From: Bin80 sp965203305
GTDB lineage: Bacteria; Bacteroidota; Rhodothermia; Rhodothermales; Bin80
Length of the DNA: 64,000 nucleotides
NCBI GenBank assembly: GCA_965203305.1
Contig: OZ241874.1
Location: forward strand, 2,604,001 to 2,668,000
Reading direction: 5' to 3'
In this document: in pieces, positions 36,316 to 44,793 of the stretch
Numbering within the stretch: the stretch's first letter is position 1
Layout: each line of letters opens with the position of its first letter
The notes under the pieces: model-generated
Databases searched by the model: none
What the model saw: the letters and a program-made list of their open reading frames with translations, nothing else
What the model was told of the DNA's origin: nothing
Translations under genes and position numbers: made by a program

Positions 36316-37714
36316 GGCTCTTCCACAAATTTAGTGAGGAGCAACTTAAAACCTGTTGATGTCTTTAATGGGTTTCGGGTCATAATGTTGCGCGAATCAG
36401 CGTGCTGCCCTGTCGCAATCCTTCATCATTTCACCATACAAATCAGCAGGATGAACATAGAAATCAAGCAGGTTGCAAAGATCGTAAAGAAGCTGGGGCA
36501 GTGGGTAATTTCCCGCATTGCGGAGGATGATTCGGGGAATCTGGAGATTCATGTAGCGTGCGAGGAGGTGTCGGAGTTTGCATGTCCCAAGTGCGGGGAG
36601 GCATGTCCGGTGTATGATCGCCGTCCACGTCGGTGGCGGCATCTGGACGCATGGAAGTACCGCACGTATCTGACGACAGATCTTCCCCGTGTATCGTGTC
36701 CAGCGCATGGAGTGCGGACGATAGCCATTCCGTGGGCAGACCGGAGTGCGCGGGTAACCTATGAACTGGAGGCACTGGTGATTGACTGGCTGCTGGAAAC
36801 GACGGTCTCTGCGGTTTCCCGCAAACTTGGGCTCAGCTGGACGGCCGTGGACGGGATCATGCAGCGGGCGGTAGAGCGCGGGAAGTCCCGGAAAAAGAAG
36901 GAGACCGTCAAGGATATTGGCGTGGACGAGACCTCCATTAAACGGGGGCACAATTACATCACGGTGGTCATTGACGCAAAGAAGGGGGTAGTGGAGTATG
37001 TGGGAGAAGGGCGCAAGAGAGAGTCCCTGGGAGCGTATTACAAGGGGCTTAGCCCCGAGCAGCGAAACGGAATTGAGAGTGTCAGCATGGACATGTGGCC
37101 GGCGTACATTCGCGAGACGGACGACTGGTTCCCGAATGCAAAAGAGATCACCGCCTTTGACAAGTTTCACGTTGTGAAGTACATCGGGGAAGGCGTGGAC
37201 ACGGTTCGCAAACAGGAGCACCGGGCACTGAAAAAGGAAGGGCGGGAGGACCTGACCGGAACCAAATATATCTGGCTGACCAATGAGGAGAATCTGTCAG
37301 ACAAGCAGCGGGAACGGTTCGAGTCCCTGCGGGACCGCCAACTGGAAACGGGCAGAGCATGGGCGATCAAGGAAACCGCCAAACACCTGTGGAACTACTC
37401 GGATCGCGACTATGCCCGCAAGGAATGGGAACTCTGGCTGGAATGGGTCAGGGAGTCTGGACTGGAACCCATGATCAAGGCCGCCGATACGATCCGAAAG
37501 CATCTGTGGGGAATCATCAATGCCATCCTGCTGCGGGTAACCAACGGTCCCTCCGAAGGCATGAACAGCCGAATCAAAATGATCAAAGTCCGGGCACGGG
37601 GATTCCGAAATACACAGCGATTCATCAACGCCATTTACTTCTATCTCGGTGGTCTGAATCTGTATCCCTGAAGCGTCCAAAAACAACCCCCTCCACTAAA
37701 AATAATGAAGAGCC
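36316..37714 (+). mobile_element. ISL3-family element B, innermost of the nest
   Basis: 1399 bp. Ends GGCTCTTCCACAAATTTAG and, as reverse complement, GGCTCTTCATTATTTTTAG. It is flanked by TGGAAAAA at 36308-36315 and 37715-37722, an 8-bp duplication. It carries one intact transposase. Different sequence ends and protein from ISL3-A show it is a separate element, not a copy of the outer one. Confidence 0.94.
36451..37671 (+). CDS. tnp: ISL3-B transposase, intact
   Basis: 406 residues. The start at ATG 36451 has AGCAGG just upstream; the frame is open earlier only into the IS end. The N-terminal zinc finger shows CPKCGEACPVYD and RVSCPAHGVRT. The DDE core has the Asp in DIGVDETSIKRGHNY, the second Asp in SVSMDMWPAY, and the Glu in PSEGMNSRIKMIKVRARGF. 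The long YIW...L.LSRE insertion typical of ISL3 lies between. All features for activity are present, so this is the most recent and probably active member of the nest. Confidence 0.94.
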   Translation: MNIEIKQVAKIVKKLGQWVISRIAEDDSGNLEIHVACEEVSEFACPKCGEACPVYDRRPRRWRHLDAWKYRTYLTTDLPRVSCPAHGVRTIAIPWADRSARVTYELEALVIDWLLETTVSAVSRKLGLSWTAVDGIMQRAVERGKSRKKKETVKDIGVDETSIKRGHNYITVVIDAKKGVVEYVGEGRKRESLGAYYKGLSPEQRNGIESVSMDMWPAYIRETDDWFPNAKEITAFDKFHVVKYIGEGVDTVRKQEHRALKKEGREDLTGTKYIWLTNEENLSDKQRERFESLRDRQLETGRAWAIKETAKHLWNYSDRDYARKEWELWLEWVRESGLEPMIKAADTIRKHLWGIINAILLRVTNGPSEGMNSRIKMIKVRARGFRNTQRFINAIYFYLGGLNLYP

Positions 37715-37722
37715 TGGAAAAA

Positions 37723-38336
37723 TAGACGGGATTGAACTGTTCGCGTGCTGGGCGCATGCCCGGCGGAAATTCAAGAATGCTCTGCGTGCCGAGGGAGAGA
37801 ACTCCCCCCAGGCGGAACAGGCTGTGGTGCTGATCCAGCAGCTGTATGCGGTGGAGGACGAGCTCCGCGAGCAGGGGGCAGACGCTGCGGAGCGGGAGCG
37901 GGTGCGCCAGGAGCAGTCCGTCCCCCTCCTGCAGGTGCTGGAAGCCCTCCTGCGAGAACACACCGGGGACAATGACACCTTCTGGTTCAGAGCCGTGCGC
38001 TACACCCTGAGGCTATGGGATCGCCTGAGCGGCTTCACCCGCAATGGACGCGTGGAGATTGACAACAATCTCGTGGAGAACCGGGTTCGTCCCATTGCGC
38101 TGGGACGCAAGAACTACCTGTTTGCCGGCTCGCATGCGGCCGCCGCCAATGTAGCCACGATCTACTCTCTGCTCGGGATTTGCCAACTCCATGAGGTCCA
38201 TCCGCAGGAGTGGCTGATGGAAATCCTGAGGCGCGTGGAAAGCACGCCTGACGAAGAGCTCCACACGCTGCTGCCTCATCACTGGAAGGCGACCCGGCAG
38301 AAAGAGAAACAAGTGCCACTCGCCAAGGCAGCATAG
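37723..38336 (+). pseudogene. IS66 TnpC transposase, C-terminal part
   Basis: About 204 residues: ELFACWAHARRKFKNAL, a helical linker, then FTRNGRVEIDNNLVENRVRP with the catalytic Glu, the ALGRKNYLFAGSHAAAANVA block, and the LEVHP-like HEVHPQEWLMEIL motif. This is the normal C-terminal half of an IS66 DDE transposase. It is continuous in frame with 35859-36315 after removal of ISL3-B. Confidence 0.9.
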
Positions 38337-38594
38337 CCTCCCCCCGCGAGAACGACACGGGATCCGAAACTGCCTCCTGGTTCCCGCCAGAAAAAGCAGG
38401 ACGCACCCGGCAGTCCGCAGACCCGCACAGAACAGGACAACAAGAATCACAAACGGCAACGCACAGAACCTCTCTGCCTTCAGAACCCCGGATCCCCTCA
38501 CAGAATGTGCCCGCAGGAGGGCACCAGCCCTGGACAGGGGCGTATGCCAAAATACAGGGGGAAAACAGGGCTGTTCGGACGCTTACACGAAAAG

Positions 38595-39212
38595 AGTGCT
38601 ACGGCACTGGTAGAGCGCATTCTGCCCAAGCATATGCGGGACAGGATTGAAACGATTACCTCGGATATGTGGAAGGCGTTTCTTAATCTTGCCGAGAATT
38701 TGCTTCCCGATGCACGCTTGGTTCATGACCGCTTTCATTTGATCAAGATCCTCAATAAAGCCCTGAACAACCTTCGGAGACAGGAGGCGAAGTCGCATCC
38801 AGAAACATTGAAAAGCAGTCGGTACGCACTCCTGAAAAATCCAGAAAACCGCACCGAAAAGCAGGAAGAGATTTTCCAGACGATCATGGATGCGAATCTC
38901 AAGGTCGGCGTACTCTGGCAGCAGCGAGAGAACTTCAAGGCGATCTTTCGATGCTCCTCCCCCACCGAAGCCATGACCTATCTCAAGCTCTGGCTCGCCA
39001 GTGTCAGAAAGACAGGCATTGAACAGGCCATCAAGGTCGCCGACACCTTCGAAGAACATATTCATGGAGTCTGTAATGCGCTCTGGTGCGAACAGTCCAA
39101 TGCCAAAGCCGAACGCATTAACGGGAAAATTCAACGAGTGCTTACCATTGCAAGAGGCTTCCGAAATTTTGAGAATTTCAGAGTGGCGTCCTCTTCTTCC
39201 ATGGAAATCTGA
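38595..39212 (+). pseudogene. ISL3-A transposase, C-terminal part
   Basis: 205 residues: SATALVERILPKHMRD, the second Asp in TITSDMWKAFLNLAE, LVHDRFHLIKILNKALN, and the Glu region NAKAERINGKIQRVLTIARGF. It ends 30 bases before the right terminal repeat, as expected. The open frame extends upstream to 38505 only through IS66 sequence. Confidence 0.88.
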
Positions 39213-39242
39213 GCCTCTATCCACAATAATTGCAGTAATACC

Positions 39243-39250
39243 GTTTTTTC
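39243..39250. repeat. Right 8-bp target duplication of ISL3-A
   Basis: GTTTTTTC, identical to 34945-34952. Joining one copy restores the GmrSD frame with the residues GGKKKQDTLCQEL, which aligns without a gap to SDQQTQENLCKEL of gene B. Confidence 0.9.
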
Positions 39251-40104
39251 TTCCCTCCATCTTTATGCCACCATCTTCGGAGGTTTGGATAGGTATTGGA
39301 TGCGCTCTCTCCTGTCCCTGTTTTCCACCGGACGAAGTCACGGAGGAACTGGTCAATTGCTTTCCCCCGCTTTTGCCTGCCAAAACACTCTTCAATTCGG
39401 AGCCAGTGGGTCTGGTAAACATGCGTTTGCATTTCATGGGGAAGGCTCATCAACAGCCAGTTTTTGACTTTTTCGTGTTCATTCAACTTAACACCGCGTG
39501 TATTCAGGCTTTCAAAGATTTGCTGGGGATCATTGTCCTGCTGGCATGCGAACTTGATTACCTTGAATCGACTTAGTCCCTTCATTAAGGCATGGGGATC
39601 TGATTCTCTGACAGCCTTGCGAAGTATCCCCCACGCAGCTTTCAGTTTCCCTCGCCTGCTACCCATGTCCTTTGCCCCCGACATGATACTCTCATAGACT
39701 TCCCTGTCTCCGTCTTGCAGGTAAATCTTTTGCGTGGGTTGTACCTGATTTTGTAGTAATACCGTCTGGATTCTTTTGGAAGTCCACTCATACTGAGGGT
39801 CCTTCTCCCCGGACCGATGTTCTGCGATGCAGGCGATCAGAAGATGTATCGTGGTGAGACGTTGTTGCCCATCTACCACGGTATAGTGATCAACGATTCC
39901 CCCTCGTGATGTGTCTGCATGTAGAATGATTGTTCCCCCAAAGTGTGTGGCGTTTTCGCGTTGATCTTCCGCAATTGCTTCCAAGTCAGAGATGAGTTCC
40001 AGTATGGTGTGCTTGTCCCAGCTATATGCCCGTTGCCATACGGGAATGGTATACTGGACATTTTGAGCAAACATTCGCAAGAAGTCGGTCAGTTGTGGTG
40101 CCAT
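39251..40104 (-). pseudogene. GmrSD-like gene A, N-terminal part (split by nested IS)
   Basis: About 285 residues from MAPQLTDFLRMFAQNV. The DUF262 (GmrS, ParB-like nuclease fold) blocks are IPVWQRAYSWD, GTIILHAD and the NTP-site motif VVDGQQRLTTIHLL, then FESLNTRGVKLNEHEKVKNWLL. The frame leads into the insertion and adds a few artificial residues before a stop at 39217. A stretch of at least 234 bases (39464-39697) is identical to gene B at 42247-42480, whereas the ends of the two genes differ. With precise loss of the insertion the gene would encode about 580 residues. Confidence 0.87.
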
Positions 40105-40626
40105 GGGCAGGATTCAACAAAAGATTGAGATCTGCAAAATATACAAAAAGCACACGACATCCTGTACCATGGACTTTCCTGCCCGGACGGGAGATGGCTC
40201 CTGCTTGCCATGTGATGCCTCAGAAGATATCCAGATATCCCCGTTTCGATGCGGGGTGTATGTTTCCCTTCAAAACAGGAAATTTATAGCGATTATTATT
40301 GGGCGATCCGATCCACCCTCTGTGTCTTTTCTTGACATGGTCCAGTACAGCCTGTATTGTCCATGCCATGTTCTTGACTCAATTAGACACAGAAACCATT
40401 CAGGACAGCTCCTCTCCATTCTTTCGCACGATTACGAGTAATCTTTCAAATTGAGGGGAATCATCCTTAAGATCTGGCTTGGCTTTCCGTATAGTGCTCA
40501 GACATTCAGCCAAAATGGGAAATCCCTGTAGGGCTCGCAACCCGTGATTTTACCCAAGAACTTCAAGGCTTTCCCTAGTCCTAGCATCGCTCGTTCAAAT
40601 TTTCTTTATAGAGCATATCAATAACT
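40105..40626. other. 522-bp gap with duplicated promoter-proximal sequence
   Basis: No gene seen. The first about 30 bases upstream of gene A (GGGCAGGATTCAACAAAAGA) match those upstream of gene B (GGGCAGGGTTCAACAAAAAA), so the duplication included the start region. The rest shows nothing recognisable. Confidence 0.55.
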
Positions 40627-40916
40627 AGTGTCTGTCAGAAAATTCAGAATATCGCCAATATATGCCGTTTAGAGAGCGTATGAGGAGTTTTTGGAGATAT
40701 TTTCGGGTATTTTTCCTGACGAAGATGGAAGCCCTTTAGCGGACTGGGGCATGAAATCCCCGAACAGCGTCCATAAACACGCAATCTTCGTGCAAGATTC
40801 CCCCAAATCTCTCATAGCGAACGAGCATCTGAATCGCGCCATACATGACACTGTGGGGCAAAATGCCTCTGGAATCCCCCGTATTTGGGGTTGCTGTAAA
40901 TTTTCGGACAGACACT
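40627..40916. repeat. Miniature element family A, copy 4
   Basis: 290 bp, ends AGTGTCTGTCAGAAAATTCA and TTTTCGGACAGACACT, flanked by AACT at 40623-40626 and 40917-40920, a perfect 4-bp duplication. It lies between the two GmrSD genes. Confidence 0.9.
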
Positions 40917-41165
40917 AACTAGATCAGGATACCACAAGGAGCGCAACCAAAGAGTAGCCTGTTCCGGGGCTTCACAAGATGCGTCTCCTGATATGGGATG
41001 GTGTCAGGATCCGTTGTTTTCTTAACAAAATTGGTTGGCTGAGTATGGTTGTAGGTTGATGCTGAATATTGGCACGATAATCTCAATAATTCCAGAAACC
41101 TCTCTGCCTCTGTGAAAAAATGTGAACATGATGCGCCACATCATATCTCTTCGTTTCAATCCCTT

Positions 41166-42887
41166 TCAGAAGTGAGACCGGGAATAAAACCTTTCTTCCC
41201 ACGGCCAGATTTCTAGTATCCTGTCTGCAATCCAGTCGGCCCTGTGCATCATCTCTTCCTCTGTCCAGTCTGGATATGTTGCGGCAAGTTGCCTAGTGAG
41301 CGGGACACGACTCTCCGAGTAGATTGCTCTCTTCTCCATATAGGGAAGATGTCTTGTTTCCGAATGTATCTCATTTTCCACCAGTGTCAGATTTGCTAGA
41401 CTGTTGCTGTGCTTTTTGACCATTTCCATCCTGTCATCTTCCCCAGAATAATCTGGTCGTCCCTCAACAGCCCTTATAGGCATGACATGCTCTAATACCA
41501 AGTCTTCTACCCTGTCTGGACGGGAATCTGCAATGTTCGCGTTGATTGTCCACAAGATGGTCTTCCCCGCACCGGAGGCTTTTCCCCCATAAGCTGCTCT
41601 TCTTGGTATGCCGTATCGGATTTCGTCTTCATTTGGAACGCCAATACCCCTGTGTCCTAGTTTCCTTATTTGTTCAATCCAGTAGTTTCCGTAGGGCCCG
41701 TGAGTCTCTGGACCTGTGTCGTGAGCTAGTCTGATCATCTCTGTATTGAGTCCCGCCAGACCATTATCAGATACCCATAACCTTGTAAACCATATACTGA
41801 CGGTTTCCAGTACTTGGATGAGTTCTCCCCGATGTGCTCTTGTCTCCTCAGGTCGGGTTGCATCGTCGAGCAGACGGAGTGTGAATGGGCGATGGACATC
41901 CAACCCAAGAAATTGCAGGTGCTGGAGAATTGCCCGAACTTTCAGGTTAGAGTGGTACTGCCCCGTCCCCGTGATTTGTCCATATAGTGAGGCGACTCTA
42001 CTCAGTTCTTTGCACAGATTTTCCTGCGTTTGCTGGTCGCTACATTTGTACCACCATCGCCGTAGATTTGGATAAGTATAGGACATGCCCTTGGTCATCC
42101 CTGTCTTCCATCGGACAAAATCGAAGAGAAAGGTATCAATCGGCTTGCCCTTTTTCAACCCGCCCAGACAAGACTCAATACGGAGCCAGTGATTATGATA
42201 GACATTCTTTTGCGTTTCATGGGGAAGGCTCATCAACAGCCAGTTTTTGACTTTTTCGTGTTCATTCAACTTAACACCGCGTGTATTCAGGCTTTCAAAG
42301 ATTTGCTGGGGATCATTGTCCTGCTGGCATGCGAACTTGATTACCTTGAATCGACTTAGTCCCTTCATTAAGGCATGGGGATCTGATTCTCTGACAGCCT
42401 TGCGAAGTATCCCCCACGCAGCTTTCAGTTTCCCTCGCCTGCTACCCATGTCCTTCGCCCCCGACATGATACTCTCATAGACTTCCCTGTCCCCGTCTTG
42501 CAGGTAAATCTTTTGGATGGGTTGCACCTGATTTTGCAGTAATACCGTATGGATTCTTTCGGAAGTCCACTCGTACTGCGGGTCCTTCTCCCCGGATCAA
42601 TATTCTGCGATGCAGGCGAGTAAAAGATGTATCGTGGTAAGGCGTTGCTGTCCGTCCACCACGGTATAGTGCTCCACAATTCCACCCCGCGATGCGTCTG
42701 CATGGAGAATGATTGTTCCTCCAAAGTGTGTGGCGTTTCCACGCCGATCTTCCGCAATCGCTTTCAAGTCGGAGATGAGTTCCAGTATGGTGTACTTGTC
42801 CCAACTATATGTCCGTTGCCATACGGGTATGGTATACTGGACATTCTGTTTAAAAATTTGCAGAAAGTCAGTCAGTTGTGGTGCCAT
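41166..42887 (-). pseudogene. GmrSD-like gene B with an in-frame TGA
   Basis: 573 codons from MAPQLTDFLQIFKQNV. It has the same domains as gene A: DUF262 with VVDGQQRLTT and a C-terminal DUF1524 HNH-like region that keeps LEHVMPI and ANLTLVENEIHSETRHLPY.EKR. A TGA at 42597-42599 follows IAEY, where gene A has CGG (Arg) in IAEHRSG; two bases differ. The downstream frame is open to 41166 and could restart at an internal Met. The family cuts modified phage DNA. The stop makes loss of function likely, although a split protein or read-through is possible. Confidence 0.85.
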
Positions 42888-43280
42888 GGGCAGGGTTCAA
42901 CAAAAAATTGAAATCCGCGCTTGCTTACGAGAATTTCGTTTGAGTAGTGTCTGTAAACATCAAGATTAGGCATGGATATCTCGGGGAGCGTCACATGAGG
43001 AAGCTTTTAGGAAAACTTCTTTGTTTCCCGAGAGCGTAGAGCTAACAGGGCTGCTCTTCCAACTCTATAAACGCCTGTTGCTTCACTCAACAGATGAGGG
43101 TCAACACTTCAAAAACACCCTATACAACTCCTCAAATACAGATATGTTCCCGTAAAGAGCAATCCATCATACAAAGAGAGGTCTCTCATGTTGTGGATAT
43201 CTTCTCCAAGAGATGCAAAACGAGTACTTGGAGGATAATGTAATGGTGATATTTGTAACCTGGTCTGTAATTTCCAAGAG
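42888..43280. other. 393-bp gap
   Basis: No gene is supported. The first bases duplicate those upstream of GmrSD gene A. The phrase AGTGTCTGTAAAC at about 42946 resembles the family A element end but no second end is found. Confidence 0.45.
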
Positions 43281-44714
43281 TTACTTTGCCAGTATCATTT
43301 TAGCACTGAGACGATTTCCTGCGACGCTTAACTGATATACGTATGTACCAGAGGGCAGGTTATTCGCTGTAAAGGTTGCAGTATACTTTCCTGCAATCAA
43401 GTGCTCATCCACAAGCATTGCCACCTCTCTGCCAAGCACATCATAGACTTTCAGCGTGGCGAAATTCGCATGTTTGATTTCAAACATAATGTACGTCTGC
43501 GGATTAAACGGATTCGGGTAGTTCTGTGACAAGGTAAATCCATCCGGTATCTCTGTCGGATCACGCTCAATGCTTGTTTTCTCCCCCCGCATGAATTTCT
43601 TGAATGTAAATCCTCTTGGGGCACCACCAACTCCGTTCAGCGGGATGCCATTCCCGTCCCGGGCATTATCAAACAGTCCCAGATAGACATACTCTCCATC
43701 CGGGGAAAATCCGATAGAGCGTGTCTTCTGGGCCCCAAACGTAAACGGCAAATCAAACTGGATGCTGTCCACAATCATGTCTGTGTTGGGATCCAGTGCA
43801 AACCAAGTCAGCTCACTGCCGGGGGCGAACCTTCCAGTTTCTGGTAAAGGAATATTTCCCGCAACAGAATGACCGAGCCAGATGTATCCAGTGGATGGAT
43901 CCCGAATACTGGATTCGGCAAGAAGTCCTTCGTGAATCAGTCCAATTGAATCGTACTCCGCAAACTCGTTCGGACGCTGATATTTATAGGTTCCTGAATG
44001 TGTAAAAGCTGACCAGTAGACGGTATTCCCGTCTGCCGTCACTTCCAGAGTGCGTCCAATGCCGGGAGCTGTCCTGGACACAGGTGTCAGAGACTGAAAA
44101 TCAGGGCCATACACTCTGATCGGTGCACTGGCATTCACCGGAGCAACATAGATATTCCCCTTTTCGTCAATGCCTGGAGTAGCCGGAGAGCCAAACACTT
44201 GCGCCCCAAAATCAACCCGATTCAACACCTCGCCGGTCTTGTGATCCAGCCGGAACATCAGGCTGGTAGGATGTTCGCGTGTCCGGGGATTGTCCGGGGT
44301 AAATGGTGTCCCGAGTACGACAATGATGTCACCATTGTGATCTGTCCTGAGTCCTCGAATGTCTTTGGCTGGTCCATCTTTGGCATCCCAGAACAATGTG
44401 TCTGCCCGGTCTTCATAGGTGAAGGAGCGTATGGGCTCCATTGCTTTGGTGCCATCCGAGTGGAAGACATGAACGGCGGAAGCACGAATGTACTCGCCGT
44501 TTTGGTCTTTCAGGGTGTCTCCGTTTGCCAGAACCCACCACTCCGGGTAGTATAGGGCAAGCCACACTTTGTTTTCCGCATCCACCGCCAGTCCGTGCGA
44601 TGATCGCCAGAAGGTTGTGGAATCGGGAAACGGCCCCCTGTCCATCCAGTGCTGGGCATGGACACTGCCACTTACAGCGAGGATCACTGCCAAGGGAAGA
44701 ATTCTCTGAATCAT
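43281..44714 (-). CDS. Secreted propeller-like protein with T9SS sorting domain, paralogue 1
   Basis: 477 residues from MIQRILPLAVILAV; the start matches the paralogue MIQRLLLFVSVLLV. It has a signal peptide to about VHAQ. The body has repeated strand/turn units (DHNGDIIVVLGTPF, DEKGNIYVAPVNAS, TADGNTVYWSAFTHSG, STGYIWLGHS, SPDGEYVYLGLFDN) consistent with a beta-propeller. The C-terminal domain starts at about 395 with FTLSQNYPNPFNPQT and VYDVLGREVAMLVDE, a T9SS type A sorting signal that is cleaved on export. It is about half identical to the gene at 44794-46251 over most of its length. Substrate unknown; a cell-surface or released protein is expected. Confidence 0.85.
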   Translation of the reverse strand: MIQRILPLAVILAVSGSVHAQHWMDRGPFPDSTTFWRSSHGLAVDAENKVWLALYYPEWWVLANGDTLKDQNGEYIRASAVHVFHSDGTKAMEPIRSFTYEDRADTLFWDAKDGPAKDIRGLRTDHNGDIIVVLGTPFTPDNPRTREHPTSLMFRLDHKTGEVLNRVDFGAQVFGSPATPGIDEKGNIYVAPVNASAPIRVYGPDFQSLTPVSRTAPGIGRTLEVTADGNTVYWSAFTHSGTYKYQRPNEFAEYDSIGLIHEGLLAESSIRDPSTGYIWLGHSVAGNIPLPETGRFAPGSELTWFALDPNTDMIVDSIQFDLPFTFGAQKTRSIGFSPDGEYVYLGLFDNARDGNGIPLNGVGGAPRGFTFKKFMRGEKTSIERDPTEIPDGFTLSQNYPNPFNPQTYIMFEIKHANFATLKVYDVLGREVAMLVDEHLIAGKYTATFTANNLPSGTYVYQLSVAGNRLSAKMILAK

Positions 44715-44731
44715 AGGAATATGAAGATACA

Positions 44732-44771
44732 AAGAAGGGTATCCCTTCCTTCACCAAGGGATACCCTTCTT
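44732..44771 (-). terminator. Strong 16-bp stem between the two propeller genes
   Basis: AAGAAGGGTATCCCTT (44732-44747) and AAGGGATACCCTTCTT (44756-44771) form a perfect stem with an 8-base loop, 22 bases after the stop of the gene at 44794-46251. In the minus direction the stem is followed by TGTATCTTC, a weak T-tract. It is probably a terminator or stability element separating the two paralogues. Confidence 0.7.
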
Positions 44772-44793
44772 GCTCAAACCGATAGATGAAGGG

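Larger units (their letters stand above)
35592..38586 (+). mobile_element. IS66-family element inside ISL3-A
   Basis: Ends GTATCCGTCCGAACAGCC and, as reverse complement, GTAAGCGTCCGAACAGCC, the latter opening with the GTAAGCG typical of IS66. It is flanked by ACGAAAAG at 35584-35591 and 38587-38594 (8-bp duplication). It is 2995 bp with the nested ISL3-B, about 1588 bp without. It has no tnpA or tnpB, and tnpC lacks its N-terminal part, so it is short for IS66 and probably moved in trans or lost DNA after insertion. Confidence 0.9.
34953..39242 (+). mobile_element. ISL3-family element A, outer shell of a three-level nest
   Basis: Ends GGTACTAGTGCAATTCGTGTG (left) and, as reverse complement, GGTATTACTGCAATTATTGTG (right): imperfect terminal inverted repeats beginning GG, with an 8-bp duplication as is usual for ISL3. 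The total is 4290 bp; without the inner IS66 and its duplication the element is 1287 bp. It sits inside GmrSD gene A. Its transposase is split at 35591/38595 by the IS66 insertion. Confidence 0.92.
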
